Origin: Panagrolaimus kolymaensis
Taxonomy: Eukaryota; Nematoda; Chromadorea; Rhabditida; Panagrolaimidae
Reading direction: 5' to 3'
NCBI GenBank assembly: GCA_028622995.1
Contig: JAJQJQ010000046.1
Location: 1,426,001-1,490,000 of the forward strand
Length of the DNA stretch: 64,000 nucleotides
Shown: positions 1 through 13,341 of the stretch, in pieces
How positions within the stretch are numbered: the stretch's first letter is position 1
Layout: every line of letters begins with the position of its first letter
Made by a program: the position numbers and the translations under genes
The notes under the pieces: generated by a model
What the model was told of the DNA's origin: nothing
Seen by the model: only the letters and a program-made list of their open reading frames with translations
Database searches by the model: none

Positions 1-1080
1 GCAAAGAGACATGCCTAAAAAAATTGAGAATCAAATTTTTCCAGGAAAAAATGTGTAAAGGCTTACATGAATTTAACCCACATGTATGACATCGATATGC
101 CACAGTATTTTGTCGCCATACAACATTACAACGAATTGCAGAATGAAATTTTTTCACTAAAATTTAATTAACTCTCAAAATGCATTCTCGAAAAAGAGGA
201 AAACTTACAATTTAAAATGAAATCCTCAAAACTTCCAGCGCCTCTAAGAACGCATTTTAAATAACTTTTATTTAAATCCGAAAGACCAATAATTTGTGGA
301 AATACTCTCCCTCGTGGATCACAATTAACCATTAAAGGCCCCACAGCAATATTAATTCGATCATAAAGATATTTTGCATCTTCGCTAAAAAATTATGCTC
401 CATTAATTTTTTGAGTTATAAAAAAAAGTGATTTTCTGGTGTTGGCATTACTTTAGCGATTCTGGACAGCCATTTTTTCCACAAACTGTACTTTCAAGAA
501 ATGAACAACTATGTTTGCTTAAATTTTGAGCAATTTCATCCATGCGTTTTATTTCATCCAATGTTAGCTGTAAAAAAAATAATTTATTTAATGTTAATGA
601 GTTTTTAAGAAACTTAAAGAATTAAGTTTTTTTATGTTTTAAAAAAATATTTAAAAATTGGCTGCTTTTGACCAATCAAAAATTAGCCCACAAATTTAAA
701 ATTTTAACCATTCTTTTTGGGTTCAAAAAAGGAATATAAAAAATTAGGGTTTTGAATAAGAATATGACGCAAATAAGCCGAGCGGTTTTATGGTGATGAA
801 TCACAAAACATTTTTTTCATTTTTAAAAGATTTTTTAAATCCAACCATCGTATTTTTGGCAAGTTTGAAATACGATAGTGTATGTTAAAATTCTTAAATC
901 TTAATTATGGAAAAAAATTTTTGGTAGATTTAATTAATTTTTCTTTGAAGATTTATCCATCAAAAAAATACTTACACTTTGTCTTGGTGGCAATTTAGGA
1001 CCTGTAGGAATTTCAGGTTCAAGAGAAAATGATAATTGTTGTCGAGAACCTGATGGAGCTGGATTTTCCTCATCATCCAT
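1..1080 (-). CDS. UBR3: UBR3-type E3 ubiquitin ligase, N-terminal part (cut by window edge)
   Basis: Exons on the minus strand: 1080-976, 567-452, 384-209, 156-67 and 14-1, with clean GT-AG introns and consistent phase; the gene continues beyond base 1. The start is the only in-frame ATG before the first exon. About 167 residues are visible. The last two exons enter a UBR box: VVWRQNTVAYRCHTCGLNS followed by CMSLC, which matches the UBR3 version of this zinc-binding N-degron-recognition fold better than UBR1/2. UBR3 proteins are large cytosolic E3 ligases with a C-terminal RING; those parts lie outside the window. The N-terminus is acidic and Pro/Ser-rich (MDDEENPAPSGSR). Assignment rests on the partial UBR box only. 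Confidence 0.8.
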
Positions 1081-3068
1081 GGTTTAATATTATATAAAAG
1101 TTTTTTTTAATTAAAAAAGATCTAAAAACTAAAAAACAAATTAAAATCAGCTGATTTGGTTTTCGAAAGACAAAAGAAAAACGATGACAACAAATCCTCG
1201 CAAAAAAAATTTAGATTTTAAATGAAAGCTTAAAAATCCAATATAAATTCTAATCACGTAATAATTATTTTTTGAAGATTGAAAAAAATGGAAAGTAAAA
1301 CAATTTAGAATTAAAGAAAAAATATATATGGAAAGTCTCCATACAAAAAAAAAGAACTTTTACGTTTTTTTAGCTGCGAAAAAGAAATATTAAAAAGCTT
1401 GTGCTTTTTCCTTTTTTTCTTTCCAAGAAAAATCTAGCAAATATATATGTGAAAAAGTTTTTGGTTTAAAAAAATTGAGAGATATTTTTTGCTTTTTTTG
1501 TTAGCAATCAACAACAAACTTGTTTTTTTGATTCACAATTTTTAATGATTTTGATGAGTTAACGAAATCAAAGGTTGAGAAAAAATCGATACAGCTTTCT
1601 GTTATTTATTTTAAAATAAAAAATGATGGGAAAATATGTAATATATAAATTGATCAGAATTCTTTTTTGCATAAGGAGTCATCATTCAAAGTTCAGATGA
1701 TATTCCCAAAAAAAACTTATGTATTGTGGGAAAAATATAAAAAAAAGTCATCCGTGAGAAAGGTATCAAAGGTAAAAAAAAAAGTCATGTCGATCACACA
1801 TAATTGATTTCGAAAGACTTTCTTCACAAAAAAGTTATGAGTTTCAAATTGGTATTTATTTTTTGAAGCAATATAGTCATCACAGCCAACAATTTAAAAT
1901 TTACGAACAAAAATTTAAAAATAAGAAAACCTTAGAAACTTTATTAATGTTTGAATTTTTTTTCAATTTAATTTTTTAAAACCCAAAAAACAATTTTTCG
2001 ATTTTTCATTTCATTTTGAAGCTGCTAGACTTTTCTGTATTTTTTTTCTCGATCAATTTCCGTAATCTTTTGTAATTTATTTTTGCGATGCAACCATTTA
2101 CACTTTATTTAATAAATTACTTTATTATTTATTTTTATTTTAAAAATCAAACAAAAAGAAAAAAAATCTTCAAATGCTAAAATTCTTTTTTAAAAACATT
2201 TTTTAAACCAACAAAAACAAATAATAAAAAACAAAACAAAAAAAAGACTAAAAAAACAAATACGCGCTTGATTAATTTTTTTTTCTTTAACAAAAAATAT
2301 TTTAAAAAATGTTTAAAAAAATGTTTAAAAAAAAGAAGAGTACCTGGGTAAATTAAAAGACGAACTACTACCGTATTTTTGCTTTTTTGTTTTATCATTT
2401 TTTTAAATCCAAGAGAGATAGAAAATTAGTTTTAAAAATAAAAATAAGAATCAACAATAATAAAACAACGAAGAAAAAAAAAGAAGAAGAAGAGCATAAC
2501 TACTAAATGACTAATAACGATTATTAATAAAAAACAGGGATGCAGAAAAAAAATTTTAAGAGACAAATCAATCATCATGTGCAAATGACAAAAAAAAAAT
2601 TTTTAAATTGCACTATTCTTAATTTAAAAAAAAAATTTTTATTCCAACTATAGTTTTTCAAAAATATGCATATTTTTTTTTCGACACTTGCACAATCAGA
2701 AATTAATTTCCTCAACAAAAAAAGAAAAAAAATAAGAAGTTGGTTAAAAAAATTTTTTAGAAAAAAATATATTTTTTTGCTTTTTTTTTAAGAAAAAACA
2801 AAAAGCGCCCGTCAAAAACCGAGAACAACAAATTAGAAAAAAATAAAAGTATACCCTTTTTGCTTTTAATTTTTAAAAAGAAAATCCTTACAAAAAACAA
2901 ATAATAAAAAAATAAAAAGCTTTCTTGAACTTGTCAATATTAAATTTTTTTAATTAATTTTTTTAGGGAAAAATGAAACATTAAAAAAATAAAGGTTGAG
3001 GATTAGAAAGAAAAAAAAATAAAGACAGAAGAAACTAAAAATTAAAATTAAAATTAAAAAAAGAAAAT
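1081..3068. other. Intergenic, AT-rich low complexity
   Basis: About 2 kb between the UBR3-like start and the 3' end of the NFI gene. It holds the UBR3 promoter/5' UTR and probably the NFI 3' UTR. It is dominated by A and T runs; the longest open frame (2177-2398, minus) translates to Lys/Phe/Leu homopolymers and is not a gene. No RNA gene or mobile element was recognised. Confidence 0.6.
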
Positions 3069-6000
3069 TCATTTGGCGCGGTTTTTGGTATTAGTTTTGG
3101 TAATAATATTAATCATAGAAAAATTTGATGGTGATGGTTGATGATTTGATGATGACGATGTTATTGATTCTGCACCACTAGAAATGGTTCCATTGGAAGT
3201 GGTGGAAGAATTGGAATTTCCACTTGTTGGTGAAATAGATAATTTATCTTTAGATGGTGGAACCGCTGTTGTTGTAAGGGGTTTCTGAAACAATAAAAAA
3301 TAATAATTGAATTTACATATTTCTAGAAATTCTTTGATTTTTTTTTCTCAGCAGTATAGTATCTCGGGAAAAGTAGGATAAAGACACTATCGTTTTTTTT
3401 TAAATTTGTTCGAAGCAAAAATTATAGTTCTTTTTTCTCAAAAATTTGCAGCATATTTAAAAGGTTTCCTTAAAGGCTTGCTTGCAACTTCTGGATCGTG
3501 TAATTAATATTTAAGAAAAAGAAAGAAAAAACCCAAAACAAACATTATTTATTGTTGTTGCAGATATTGTTGTTGGATTTGCAATTGAAGATGCAGCAAA
3601 AGCAGATGTTGGTGGTGTAATTAAACCTGGATCAATTATCGGTGATGATAATGCTGAAGTTGTTGTTGATGATTGAGTTGTTGTGAGTGCTGTGATTGGT
3701 GGAACACCTAATCCAAGAACATTTGATAATGCATGGGTATCAAATGTCGTGGTTGAATGGTTTAAACTGGAAACGAAGAAAAAAAAGTTGAATTTTTATT
3801 ATTCATTCAAAATGGAAAAAAGATGCATACTTATTTAAAGCTAATAAATGATGATGATTCATCATAATAGGCGTTGAACGATTTAATAATGGTGAACGAG
3901 AGTTAGTTTCAAAATGTTGCAATAAAACTGAAAAATAAAAAGACAAATTTTAATTTGCTTAAAAAATTTTTTTAAAGAGGTGACTTTTTTTGAGATTTAG
4001 TTAATTGTAATTTTGAACCAAGAATTTTTTATTTGTTAATTTTGTTTTCTTTTCTTTTTACCAAAAAATCTTTTAAAATGTTTGTAGCGTCTATTTATCT
4101 TTTTTAACTTTGCTTGCCAGAAAAGAAAAAAAAAAGCTGTGCACATTATTCTCAAACAGCAAACAAAACAAAAAACTACTTTCTTTATACGTATTTTTTT
4201 TCCTTCCAATTATTTGGAGTCTCAGACTTTTGTTTGCATGAAAAATATTTTTTTTGAAGCCAGACATTTTTTTGCAAATGTTTTGAAAGAACTCTCAGAC
4301 GTTTTTTTATGTATGTTCAATTTTCAAAGAAATGTAAAATGCAAAAAATGAGACAACCAACTCTCTTTTTTTTCAAACAGACAAGAGAAATTTTTTAAGT
4401 TAGTTTTTTTTATTTTCTTGATGTTTGTCGACTAGCTGCTTCCTTCCTCGATGTCGTAAAAGTGCATTTTCTAGATGTTTGAAAAAACACGAAATTTGAG
4501 TCAAAAAAATAAAATATTTTGCAAAAATAAAAGAATGTGTTTGTTTTTCTTTTTTTTGTTTCTTCAAAAAGAAAAGTGAATGAATTTTAATAAAAAATAT
4601 TAATTTAATTTTTTAACAAATAAAAAAATAAAAAATATCTAACCATCTTTAAGTGTATGATCATAACCATTTATAACAGGTTGTTGTTGATTATGATAAT
4701 TATGATGTTGGTTCATAACGGCTACAGCCGCAGCAGCGGCATTATGTTGTCCAATAACTCGTAAAGTTTCAAGCAAACCATTTCCAGGTATTGGAGTTCC
4801 TGCTGATGGAGTCCCTGTTGGGGTATGTAAAGGACTACTAAATAAAAATGGAATTGGTGATGCCATTGTATGGTGTTGTTGATGAAGAGATTTATGAAAA
4901 TAACTCTAAAAAAATTAATGGCGTTTTAAAAGGAAATAAAATGTGGGGACACGACTAACCGCGTTAGCCATAATATTTGCATGATTTAAAGTTTTTTCAA
5001 TTGACATTCCATTATTATTCATTGGATTCATAGGATTAATAGGTCGAGGAGCAATCAAAGTCTAAAAACAAATATTATTATTAAAAATGAGCTTCAATGT
5101 TAAAATAGCAGCCAAACGATATATACTTACCGAGCTATCAGCTGGACGTGAAACAAATTCACGAACAGGACTAATTAAACTACTTGTGTTAGATAAAGGT
5201 GAATTTTTGGTGCTACTTGAATTACTTGCATCAATTGGAATAGGAGTAATCATGCCATTACTACTATTTCGAATAACCCCTCCATTTCCATAATTTCCAT
5301 TATTATTATTATTTGATTGAGATGTAGCTTGAATCAATAAAGATGGAGAATTACTATTATTATTATTATTATTACTTTGTGTTCCATAATTTCCTCTACG
5401 ACGTGAAGATAATAATGGAGCTCGAGTATCTATAGCTTTGGATGGACTTTCAGTTGGAGCTGGTGTCGTAGTTGTGATTATTGGTGTTCCACCACTTGTA
5501 GTTAAATTTCTTAATTTCTGCCCATTAATTATTGTTGGAGCTGTAAATGCTGAAGATGAAGAATGAAATTGAGTTGTTGCTCCTGCTGCTGTTGTCGTTG
5601 TTGTTGCTGCAGAAGGTGGATGTTGAGCTTGAGGACGATGTAATAATGGTTGCTGATGTTGTTGTTGTGGTTGATGTTGAGGTTGTTGGGAGCCATCATT
5701 AATTTTATTACATTGTAAAATTCTAATTCGTTTTGGTGGATGATTATTTGAACTTCCATCCATTTCAATATTATTAATATTATTATTATTTTTATTGTGG
5801 TTGACGACGACATTAATCTGGCCAGCAGTTGATGAAGTCGAATTGATTCCTGAGTAATTATTATTTAATAATATTTGTTGGTGTGGTTGTTGTGGTTGCA
5901 ATGATTTATGTTGATGTTCTTTACCCAAAGTATTATCAATATTATTTGGAGGCATTTTATTATTATCTGTTGTTGTAGTTGTTGATGTTGGATTAGTTCG

Positions 6001-7390
6001 TTTGCGACCAACAACGTTGTTTTGAGTACCCGTTTCACTCGTTAATAAAGAAGACCGTTTAATTGAAATATTATTATTCCCGTTTTTTGTGGTTTTTGCT
6101 GTTATTGTTGATTTATTAATTGATGATGATGACATTGGAATGTCATTGGTCGATACATCTTGACTTAATTCTTCAGACCATGAACTTTCATTACTTCCAC
6201 TTGTAAATGATTGTTGTTCATCTCTTCGCGAAGATCTTATTGCTGGAACAAAAACTCTTCGAGCGCTTGACAACGATGAGGATGAAGGGCCAGCTATTGC
6301 TCCTGCTGCTGAAGCTGAAGATGAGGATTGAATATCAGCCATACATGGTCGAGTAAGTGTTCGAAGTTCATATGCCGTAAAAATTCCAGTACCCCATATT
6401 CCTTCATTAACTGCAAGATTACCACCTTCACTTTCTTCTTCCTCTTCTTCTTGTTGCTGTTGTTGAATGGATTTTGCATTGGGATCATCGGGATTTGTAA
6501 TAAATATAAAATTTGCAAGAAATAAATCAAGTTCTCGAACGGTTATACTTATATGGTATGGATTTACACATAAAGCCGGGTTTTTACATTCTCCACATTT
6601 TTCAAGCCTTTCACCATCAGTACTTTCAAGTGGAATACCCTGAAAAATTAGGAAGTTAATAATCAGCTGTTTTCTGATAAATTGGCTCATGACTCCCACA
6701 AAAAAACAACAACCAACAAATACAGTATCTTTTAAAAAGTTAAAAAAAAACAGCTGTAACTTTGACAGCTGTAAAATAACTTTGATAAAAAAACGTGAGT
6801 GCTACTAACCTTAAACAAAATAACCATAACTAAATCAAGCCTCCAAACTTTATCAGCTTGACGTAAACAATCAATACGACGCATTTTTCCTTTTTGATCA
6901 GGATTAGATAAAACGCATACAGCTGGTTGTTGCCCGGTAACAGATAAAACAAATTCTTCTCGATGTGCAGGGAATATATCTTTTCGAAGTTTACCCAATA
7001 ATCGACCAGCCCATTTTTGTTTTGTTTCTGCATTATCATTCTAAAAAAAAAGAACATGGATTAAATTTTGGTTGAAGAATATATATAACAAAATTTTTAC
7101 CATTAAATCTTCCTTGATTTTTCTTTCCTCTTCAATTGCAAGCCTTTGCTCTTTTTGTTTAGTAAATCTTCGCTTTGCTGCTTGAAGATGGAACCATACA
7201 TAACTAAATTCTCGCACATATGGAAGAAGTTCTTCAACAAATGGATGGAATTCTTCCTAGAAAAATTTATATATTCTTATTAGAATTTATTGAAAAGCAT
7301 ATTTATGTAACTTACATTTGCTCTAGGCGAATATGACATTGCTGTCGACCATTCCCTTTGTTGTTGAGATATGGTATTATTTGTCGACAT
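3069..7390 (-). CDS. nfi-1: Nuclear factor I (CTF/NF-I) transcription factor
   Basis: Nine coding exons on the minus strand: 7390-7316, 7256-7101, 7040-6810, 6639-5131, 5061-4960, 4905-4644, 3927-3831, 3766-3544, 3284-3069, giving about 956 residues. Exons 2-4 encode the NFI DNA-binding/dimerisation domain: [37 protein letters not shown], the near-invariant [40 protein letters not shown] and [12 protein letters not shown] dimers bind TTGGC(N5)GCCAA in chromatin; one NFI gene per nematode is usual. The 1.5 kb exon 4 then runs into Gln, Glu, Asn, Ser/Thr homopolymer stretches, typical of a disordered activation region. One donor is GTTTGT (after 3544). The last exon is Ser/Thr-rich. Length is somewhat above vertebrate NFI (about 500-570) because of the repeats. 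Confidence 0.95.
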
Positions 7391-10300
7391 GAGGTTTTCT
7401 CAATTTTTCGTACCGAACCCTTTTGCTTTTATTGTTAAAATAAATTTGTTGGATGAAAAAAAGGGTTAAGAAAAAATGAGAGAAAAAGAAAAAAAGCTTT
7501 GGTATCGGTCGAGAAGAGAGTCGCCGCCGCCGCTGCTGCTACCCAGTCTGTTCAGCCCAACATGAAAAATATATAATAAGCGTTGTTGTTGTTTCTTGAT
7601 GATGATGATGGTGGTTGGTTTATATTATTATGTGTTTGAGTTTGTGGTGGTGGTGGATGCTTTGTTGTTGGACCTATAAAATCAAAAAACTATAATTTAT
7701 CAATATTAATATTATTATTGAGTTGATTTCAAAACAACAACAATAAAATGGAGGTATAAATAATTTAAAAAAATAACTGCTGTGGAAAGAAAGGATAAAA
7801 AAATATTGAACGCGTCAAAAGATAGATAGATGATAACCAAAAAATGAATGAATGAGAAGGGGCAAGGAAAAATTAAATGGTTTATCAGGACAGAGGACAA
7901 TAATTTTTTTTTCTAAAAAAAAGGTCAAGAACCATATTCCATCAAAAAATAAAATTTTTAAAAGCTTAATTTAGTTTATTGTTTGATATTGTAAAATTCT
8001 TAAAAGTGTCTCATTTTCCGGCAACAAAATAAAATAAAATATAAACGAACAGAAAAAGCAATAGTAGCAACAGCACATGGATGTCGTCGAGTTTTTAAAA
8101 TAAAATAAAAAAAGTGGAGAAAAAAAAAAGAGAAGAAAATCAATACACATACATAAATGCGACGACGCACAACAACAACAAAAAAATTCTTTTTTTTTTG
8201 AGGAGAAAAGCTCAAATGTTACTTTTGTGAAAAAAAAAATAAAAATTCTAGTTTTCAAACAACAACCAATAACAAAACAAAAGAAGAAGAAAAAAATAAT
8301 AATAGCAAAGTCCAATTCAAATTTTGCCAAATAACAAAAAAAAATATTTTCTACGGATGTGGATATATGTTTCTCATAGTTTTCAACCATTAAAAATTAT
8401 TATTTTGATGGAAGCTTAAAATTGAAAACCACAGAAATAAAGAAGACGAAAAAAAACGCGGTAAAATGATGTAAATGAAAAAAAAAGTGAAGAAATAAAG
8501 AAATAAAAGAGTCTCATTCATTTTCAGAAAAGAAGATGGTATTATATTGATAAATTTCTTTTCTTTTTTCTATATTTTTTTTTCACGGTCGATATACATA
8601 TATGTATGTAGAATAAAAGAAAAAAAAGAAGAAGAGTAGTAGTAGTGAATAAGAAGACACGCAATATATATTTTTTTATGGTGAGCTTTTTTTCTCTTTT
8701 TCCACTAAAATAAAAACGTGTAGTAGTAGTAGGGCTGCGTGCAAAAACAACACCAACACAACTGTCACGGTCCTTTTTTATTTTTATCGAGTGCTATTTG
8801 GTGGTGATGGTGGTATTCTTCTTCTTCTCCATTTTCATCTTTATTTCATTTTTTTTCTTCGAAAAAATAAAAACAGAAAAAGAAACCGAACCGAAAAATA
8901 AAAAGAATAATAATTCTGACTCAAAAAAATAATAATAAATATAAACCAAGAAAAATTTTTTTGGGATGGGAGAAAGAAACAAAAAAAAAAGAAATACCAA
9001 CAAAAAAAGAGAAGCCTTATTTTAAAGGAAAAGCAATAACAACAAAAAAAATATTTTTCAACGAAATCAAAAAAATCTATCTTTGTTGTACGAAACTAAC
9101 TAATGGCTGAGAAAAAAAAAAGAAGAATAAGAATAAACTGATGATTATGATTTTGATCGATAAAAAAGATTATAAAAAAACCCTTCTTCTTTTTTTTGCT
9201 GCTCGATGATATTTTTTAAATCTATCTATCAACGATATTCTTCTCTCAAATTTTTTTTTTGTTATGTGTTTTTTGTTCCCGGAAATGATGCTTTTTTCTT
9301 TTTTTTTTAAATCTGTTATTTTTGATTGCCAAAAAGTGTATCCAAAGAAAATTATTTCTAATAATTCTTTTTCTTTCTGTCTCTCTATTTCTGCATTTAA
9401 AAAAAGCATATTTCGAATAGCAAAAAAAAACATGAACAAATAAACATCCAATCCAAAAAATTTGTTTTTGTCTTTTTAATTTTTTTTTTGAAAATAAAAT
9501 AAAATGTTTTTATGGATTTTTGGTATTTGGTAATTATCCAAATGTTTATAAAGGTTTATAGAAACCCGATGTTGTTTTAAAACAAATATTTAAAAGAGAT
9601 CACGGTAAAATAATGGGAATTATTAGTTTTTGTTTCGAAACAAAAAAAATTCTAATAAAATTGGTTAGAGCCAAAGAAATTTGCTGTAAGCCGCGATGAA
9701 TCGACGGAGATAGATATAATCAAATTTTATCTGTTCGGAAAACCATGAATTTGGATGTGTAACAAACAAATATAAAATTCGAAAATTAAAAATAAACCCT
9801 GGGAGCTTTTCCGTTTTCCGTTTTATTTGTAATTCAAAAATATTTTTAAAAAAAAGTTTAGGCCAAAAAGTTGCTGCGACAAAAGTTTAACGTCTTCCAT
9901 CTAATAACTAACGTGCCATTGTAAAAAATTTTAGAGACCTTTAAAAAAATATTTTTCTTGTTAGCTGCTGCTGCTGTAGTAACATAGCGACTTTTAAAAA
10001 AATGTAACAACAACCAAATTCATAAACCATGAATAAAAAATTAAAAGAAAAAAAAACTCTTGCATCATCCAATTTTTTTTTGAAGCAACAACGGCAGTCA
10101 TTTTTTGTGTTTGTGGAGGCAACTGAGCCCTGCCAGACGTTTTTTTTTTATAATTGGAGGCTTTTTTACAAACTCAGAAGCATCAGTGAGTTAGCAACAA
10201 CTAACAACTCTATGTATGTATTTTCAAAAAAGAAAAATAAGGCCCTGCCCGTTCACGCAACAGCAACAAAAAAAATTTAAAAAAAAAGAAACCTTTTTTC

Positions 10301-11428
10301 CATACTCAACTTCACTCAGATAAAGAAAAAGAAAAAAGAGAGAAAGACCACCTCCATCGTAGTTCGTTAATACTTGAGAAAACAAAACTAAAAAATATGA
10401 CGACGACAACGATAACAAAAAGGAAAAAAACAAAGGATCTTCCATTACTTTTTTCCCTTTTTTACTTCCATAGTTCTTTCTTCTTCTGATGTCAATAACA
10501 AAAGTCTCAAATTTAAAATGCGAAGAAGAATATTAAAAAAAAAGAAAGAAAAAGCATACATACAACACGCATTTTTTATTTAAACTACCACCGCTATATT
10601 TATTCTTATGTATGTATTTTTTTTCTTTCCGTTTTTTTACTTGGGTTTATTTTTTTCTTCCTAAAATAAAAAAAAAACACGTAAGAAAAAAAAGGCGTTA
10701 GTTATATTCTTGTATTTATTTATTTTTTTGTTTCATTTTTTGGACCTCCCAAAAAATGAACACAGAAAAAAAAGAAAATAGAAAATTTCATTTTTTTTTT
10801 GATGCAACAACAAAAAAGCACACAAAAAAAAGTAGTTGTAGCAAAAAAGCATACATAAGCCTATAGCTTTTTTTGCTTACTTGATTGTCGTCGTTGGAAA
10901 GATAGATGTTTGCTTGGTGGTAAATGTTGAAAAAGACGAAGAAAAAAAATGTGTTTGTCCTTTTTGCTATTTTATATTTTTATTCTCCAAAAAAACACCC
11001 GTTTTTTTCAACGACATACACTTTGGTCTCTTTTAATGTTAAACATAAAGGGTATACTCACACTCTGTTCCTCCATCACATTGGCTGAAGAAGTCTTTCA
11101 TCGGTGGCGCTTGCTTTTTTTGTTGCAGAACGAACAAACAAAATTTTTACTCTTTTCTCGACGAAAAAAAATAAAGATGCCTTGTTGTCTTAGAAAAAAA
11201 ATATTTTTAAAAGTACATACATAAAATCAATGTTGTTTAATGGACATGGAAATTATGAGAGAAGACAAATAAGGGGAAAGAATATGATAAAAAATAATTT
11301 AAAAATAAATATATTGATAGAAAAAAAGCAGCAACAGCAATGGAAGGAATAACAAGTTGGAAAATAAAGCAAAGGAAGGAAGAAAGCAGCAGCAAGCCAA
11401 GCTACTTATCAGTCTCATCATAACTACT
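7391..11428. other. 4 kb gene-free, low-complexity region upstream of the NFI gene
   Basis: Between the divergent starts of the NFI gene and the four-helix membrane protein. The first 250 bases contain the only GC-rich patch (a run of CCG/CTG triplets near 7513-7540) and look like a 5' UTR/promoter. The rest is A/T runs, GAAGAA, TAGTAG and GTTGTTG microrepeats. Open frames here encode Phe/Lys/Cys-rich low-complexity peptides with no family resemblance. It could be a large regulatory region or hold non-coding 5' exons; neither can be shown from sequence alone. Confidence 0.5.
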
Positions 11429-12500
11429 ATGACTGATGAAGATCGATCACCCAAATTTCTTGCTTTACATGTTGAGGTATTTATATAATATTATAAAGCT
11501 TTATTTGTAAAAGTAAATTATGAGATTGGATTTTTTTTAGACTACTAGCAAGGTCATCGGAGGAATTGATGTTATTTTAGGCATTGTTTTAGCTGCAAAT
11601 GCTATTTCATGTTTGGTTTATGGAACTGCATGGTGTAAGTTTTTAAAAGTTAATTTTGCAGGTATTTTGTTTGAGGAGCTTTTGGGTCTTCGAAATCTGA
11701 GGTTTTACAAAAAGTTAAAGAAACACCATGGTTCAATGGATAAAAAACTAAAACTTTTCGCTTTTGTTAATAGAAAATTATTATTGCTTTATCTTTCAAT
11801 GACTGAAAATCTGCAAAATCATTAACTAATCACTTTTAAAGACTACACAAAGAAAAATATTGTTTTAGTAAATTTGGCTATTGGAGTTTTAACTTTATCA
11901 GCTGCAATCCTAACTACTGTATCGTTTTGGTTTGCATTCACTAACAAGGAATCAATTTATCTAATTGTACCTATTATTTTTCAAGTGAGCATTCGCAAAT
12001 CCACAAATTCGAAAAATCCAATTCTATTTTTAGATGATAACAATTTGTTGGTGTATTATTATTGTATTGGCAGGAATCTTCAGTGTTACATCAGGACATC
12101 TTTGGCCTCTTCAATCTTTAATTGGAATAAAACCAAATGAAATTAAAATTAGTAAAGATATTCGAGATGATAATTATCATTCCCCTGATGAAACAAATCC
12201 CGAAACAAATCGAGGTTTTTCGCTTTTCCTAACTTTAGTTTACAAATTTTTATATATATTATATTTTTAGCGATAATTTGGGGTCAATTATCAATTTTTG
12301 GAGCTCTGATTCTTTTCCTATTCAAGCTTTGGGCCTTTGTGGTCCTTCAAATGGTTTATCGCTATTATCTCGAATATGATATTTACGATCAATACACATA
12401 TGAAAATTCAAAATACACCGAAGTTGAGCAAAAAGAATATCAAGATGAAGAATTTTGTGATTATCCTTACGACCCAACTTATGATGATAACCAACTCTAA
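11429..12500 (+). CDS. Small multi-pass (four-helix) membrane protein, unassigned
   Basis: Five exons: 11429-11476, 11541-11634, 11869-11984, 12034-12214, 12271-12500; 222 residues. Four hydrophobic segments are visible: VIGGIDVILGIVLAANAISC (about 21-43), AIGVLTLSAAILTTVSFWFA (about 51-70), the ICWCIIIVLAGIFSV segment (about 90-105), and WGQLSIFGALILFLFKLWAF (about 150-170). Both ends appear cytosolic; the tail is very acidic and Tyr-rich (repeated EYD, YDQY, EYQDEE, YDP), which could be an endocytic or kinase-target tail. The layout recalls MARVEL/LAPTM-like tetraspan proteins but I recognise no signature. A poly(A) signal AATAAA lies about 80 bases after the stop. Confidence 0.75.
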
Positions 12501-12782
12501 AGTAAACTTGCTAATCCCTAAGCTATTAGTATTATTATAAAAAGTTAAAAAATGTTTTAAAATGTTTGTGTAAAATCAATAAAATGAGCCTAAAAAGCAA
12601 TGAACAAAATCGAGAGAAAAACTAACCTTATTTAAAGCTGTTGATTTCCTCGCTGGTTTTAGCGTTACCGTGGGTCAACGGTAATCGGGAGTTGAAGAAA
12701 GGATTCGGTAGGGAAATTATCCAACAAAAATACTTTAAAAATATTGCAATTTATGAACAAATTTTTGACACAAAATAATTGC

Positions 12783-13078
12783 TGTAAATCGATTTAGAAT
12801 GCAGCTATCTCTCTCTCATCAAAATGTTAAAAGTGCTCTCAAAGAGAAACTCAATCGTTGTTATATGGCTAAATGAATAAAGACTGCCAACATTAAAAAA
12901 AATATTTGCCTTTTTTTCTCCTGTAGTTATGTTTAGCTTCCATCTTTCCTAAGTTTTTAGCTCTTCATTAAAAAAATGGTTATCAAATTAGGCCATAAAG
13001 ATGATGAAAGTTTTTTATTTTACTTTCATGTTTTAAATGGCAGAAGTAAAGAAAGGCGAAAAATAATTACAAAATAAT
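12783..13078 (+). pseudogene. Dead duplicate of EBP2 promoter and first exon
   Basis: This stretch resembles 15041-15330, the promoter and first coding exon of the EBP2 gene: shared GTAAATC..TTTAGA..TGCAG, GGCTAAATGAA.AAAG..TGCCAA, TTTTAGCTCTTCAT and ATGGTTATCAAATTA. In this copy (ATG at 12976) about 28 bases between two TCAAATTA direct repeats are missing and the donor GTAAGT reads GAAAGT, so it cannot splice; the open frame runs about 33 residues to a stop. The EBP2 exons 2-3 are absent. It now sits some 260 bases upstream of a protein kinase gene and might supply its promoter. Two perfect 7-base arms (12665-12671/12678-12684) form a small hairpin just before it. Confidence 0.75.
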
Positions 13079-13341
13079 TGTTCCACATGAATCAGACAGA
13101 AACAATTGATAAACCGTAGTATCATAAATATTCTTCAGATTGTTGAAAGCTATAATAATTTTTTTTGTTGACAGAAATTTCTTGAAATGCTGTGAGAGTC
13201 TCGTAAACGGGAGAAAAAAAAATTTTTTTTTATCATTATGCAAATTTCTAACTTAAATAAAATAAACCAAATGATGAAAAGATTTCTTCCAACTTATAAT
13301 AAATTTATTTGTTCGTTGATTTGTTATCTTCGTAATCAAAT

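Noticed and set aside
2177..2398. Minus-strand ORF of 73 codons
   Set aside because: Lys/Phe/Leu homopolymer translation of A/T runs; no splice partners or family.
5529..5813. Minus-strand ORF inside the NFI exon
   Set aside because: Frame shadow of the triplet-repeat-rich NFI exon 4.
7971..8390. Minus-strand ORF of 139 codons with many Cys and Phe
   Set aside because: Low-complexity sequence (poly-T and TGT repeats); composition alone gives Cys and Phe; no signal peptide or domain.
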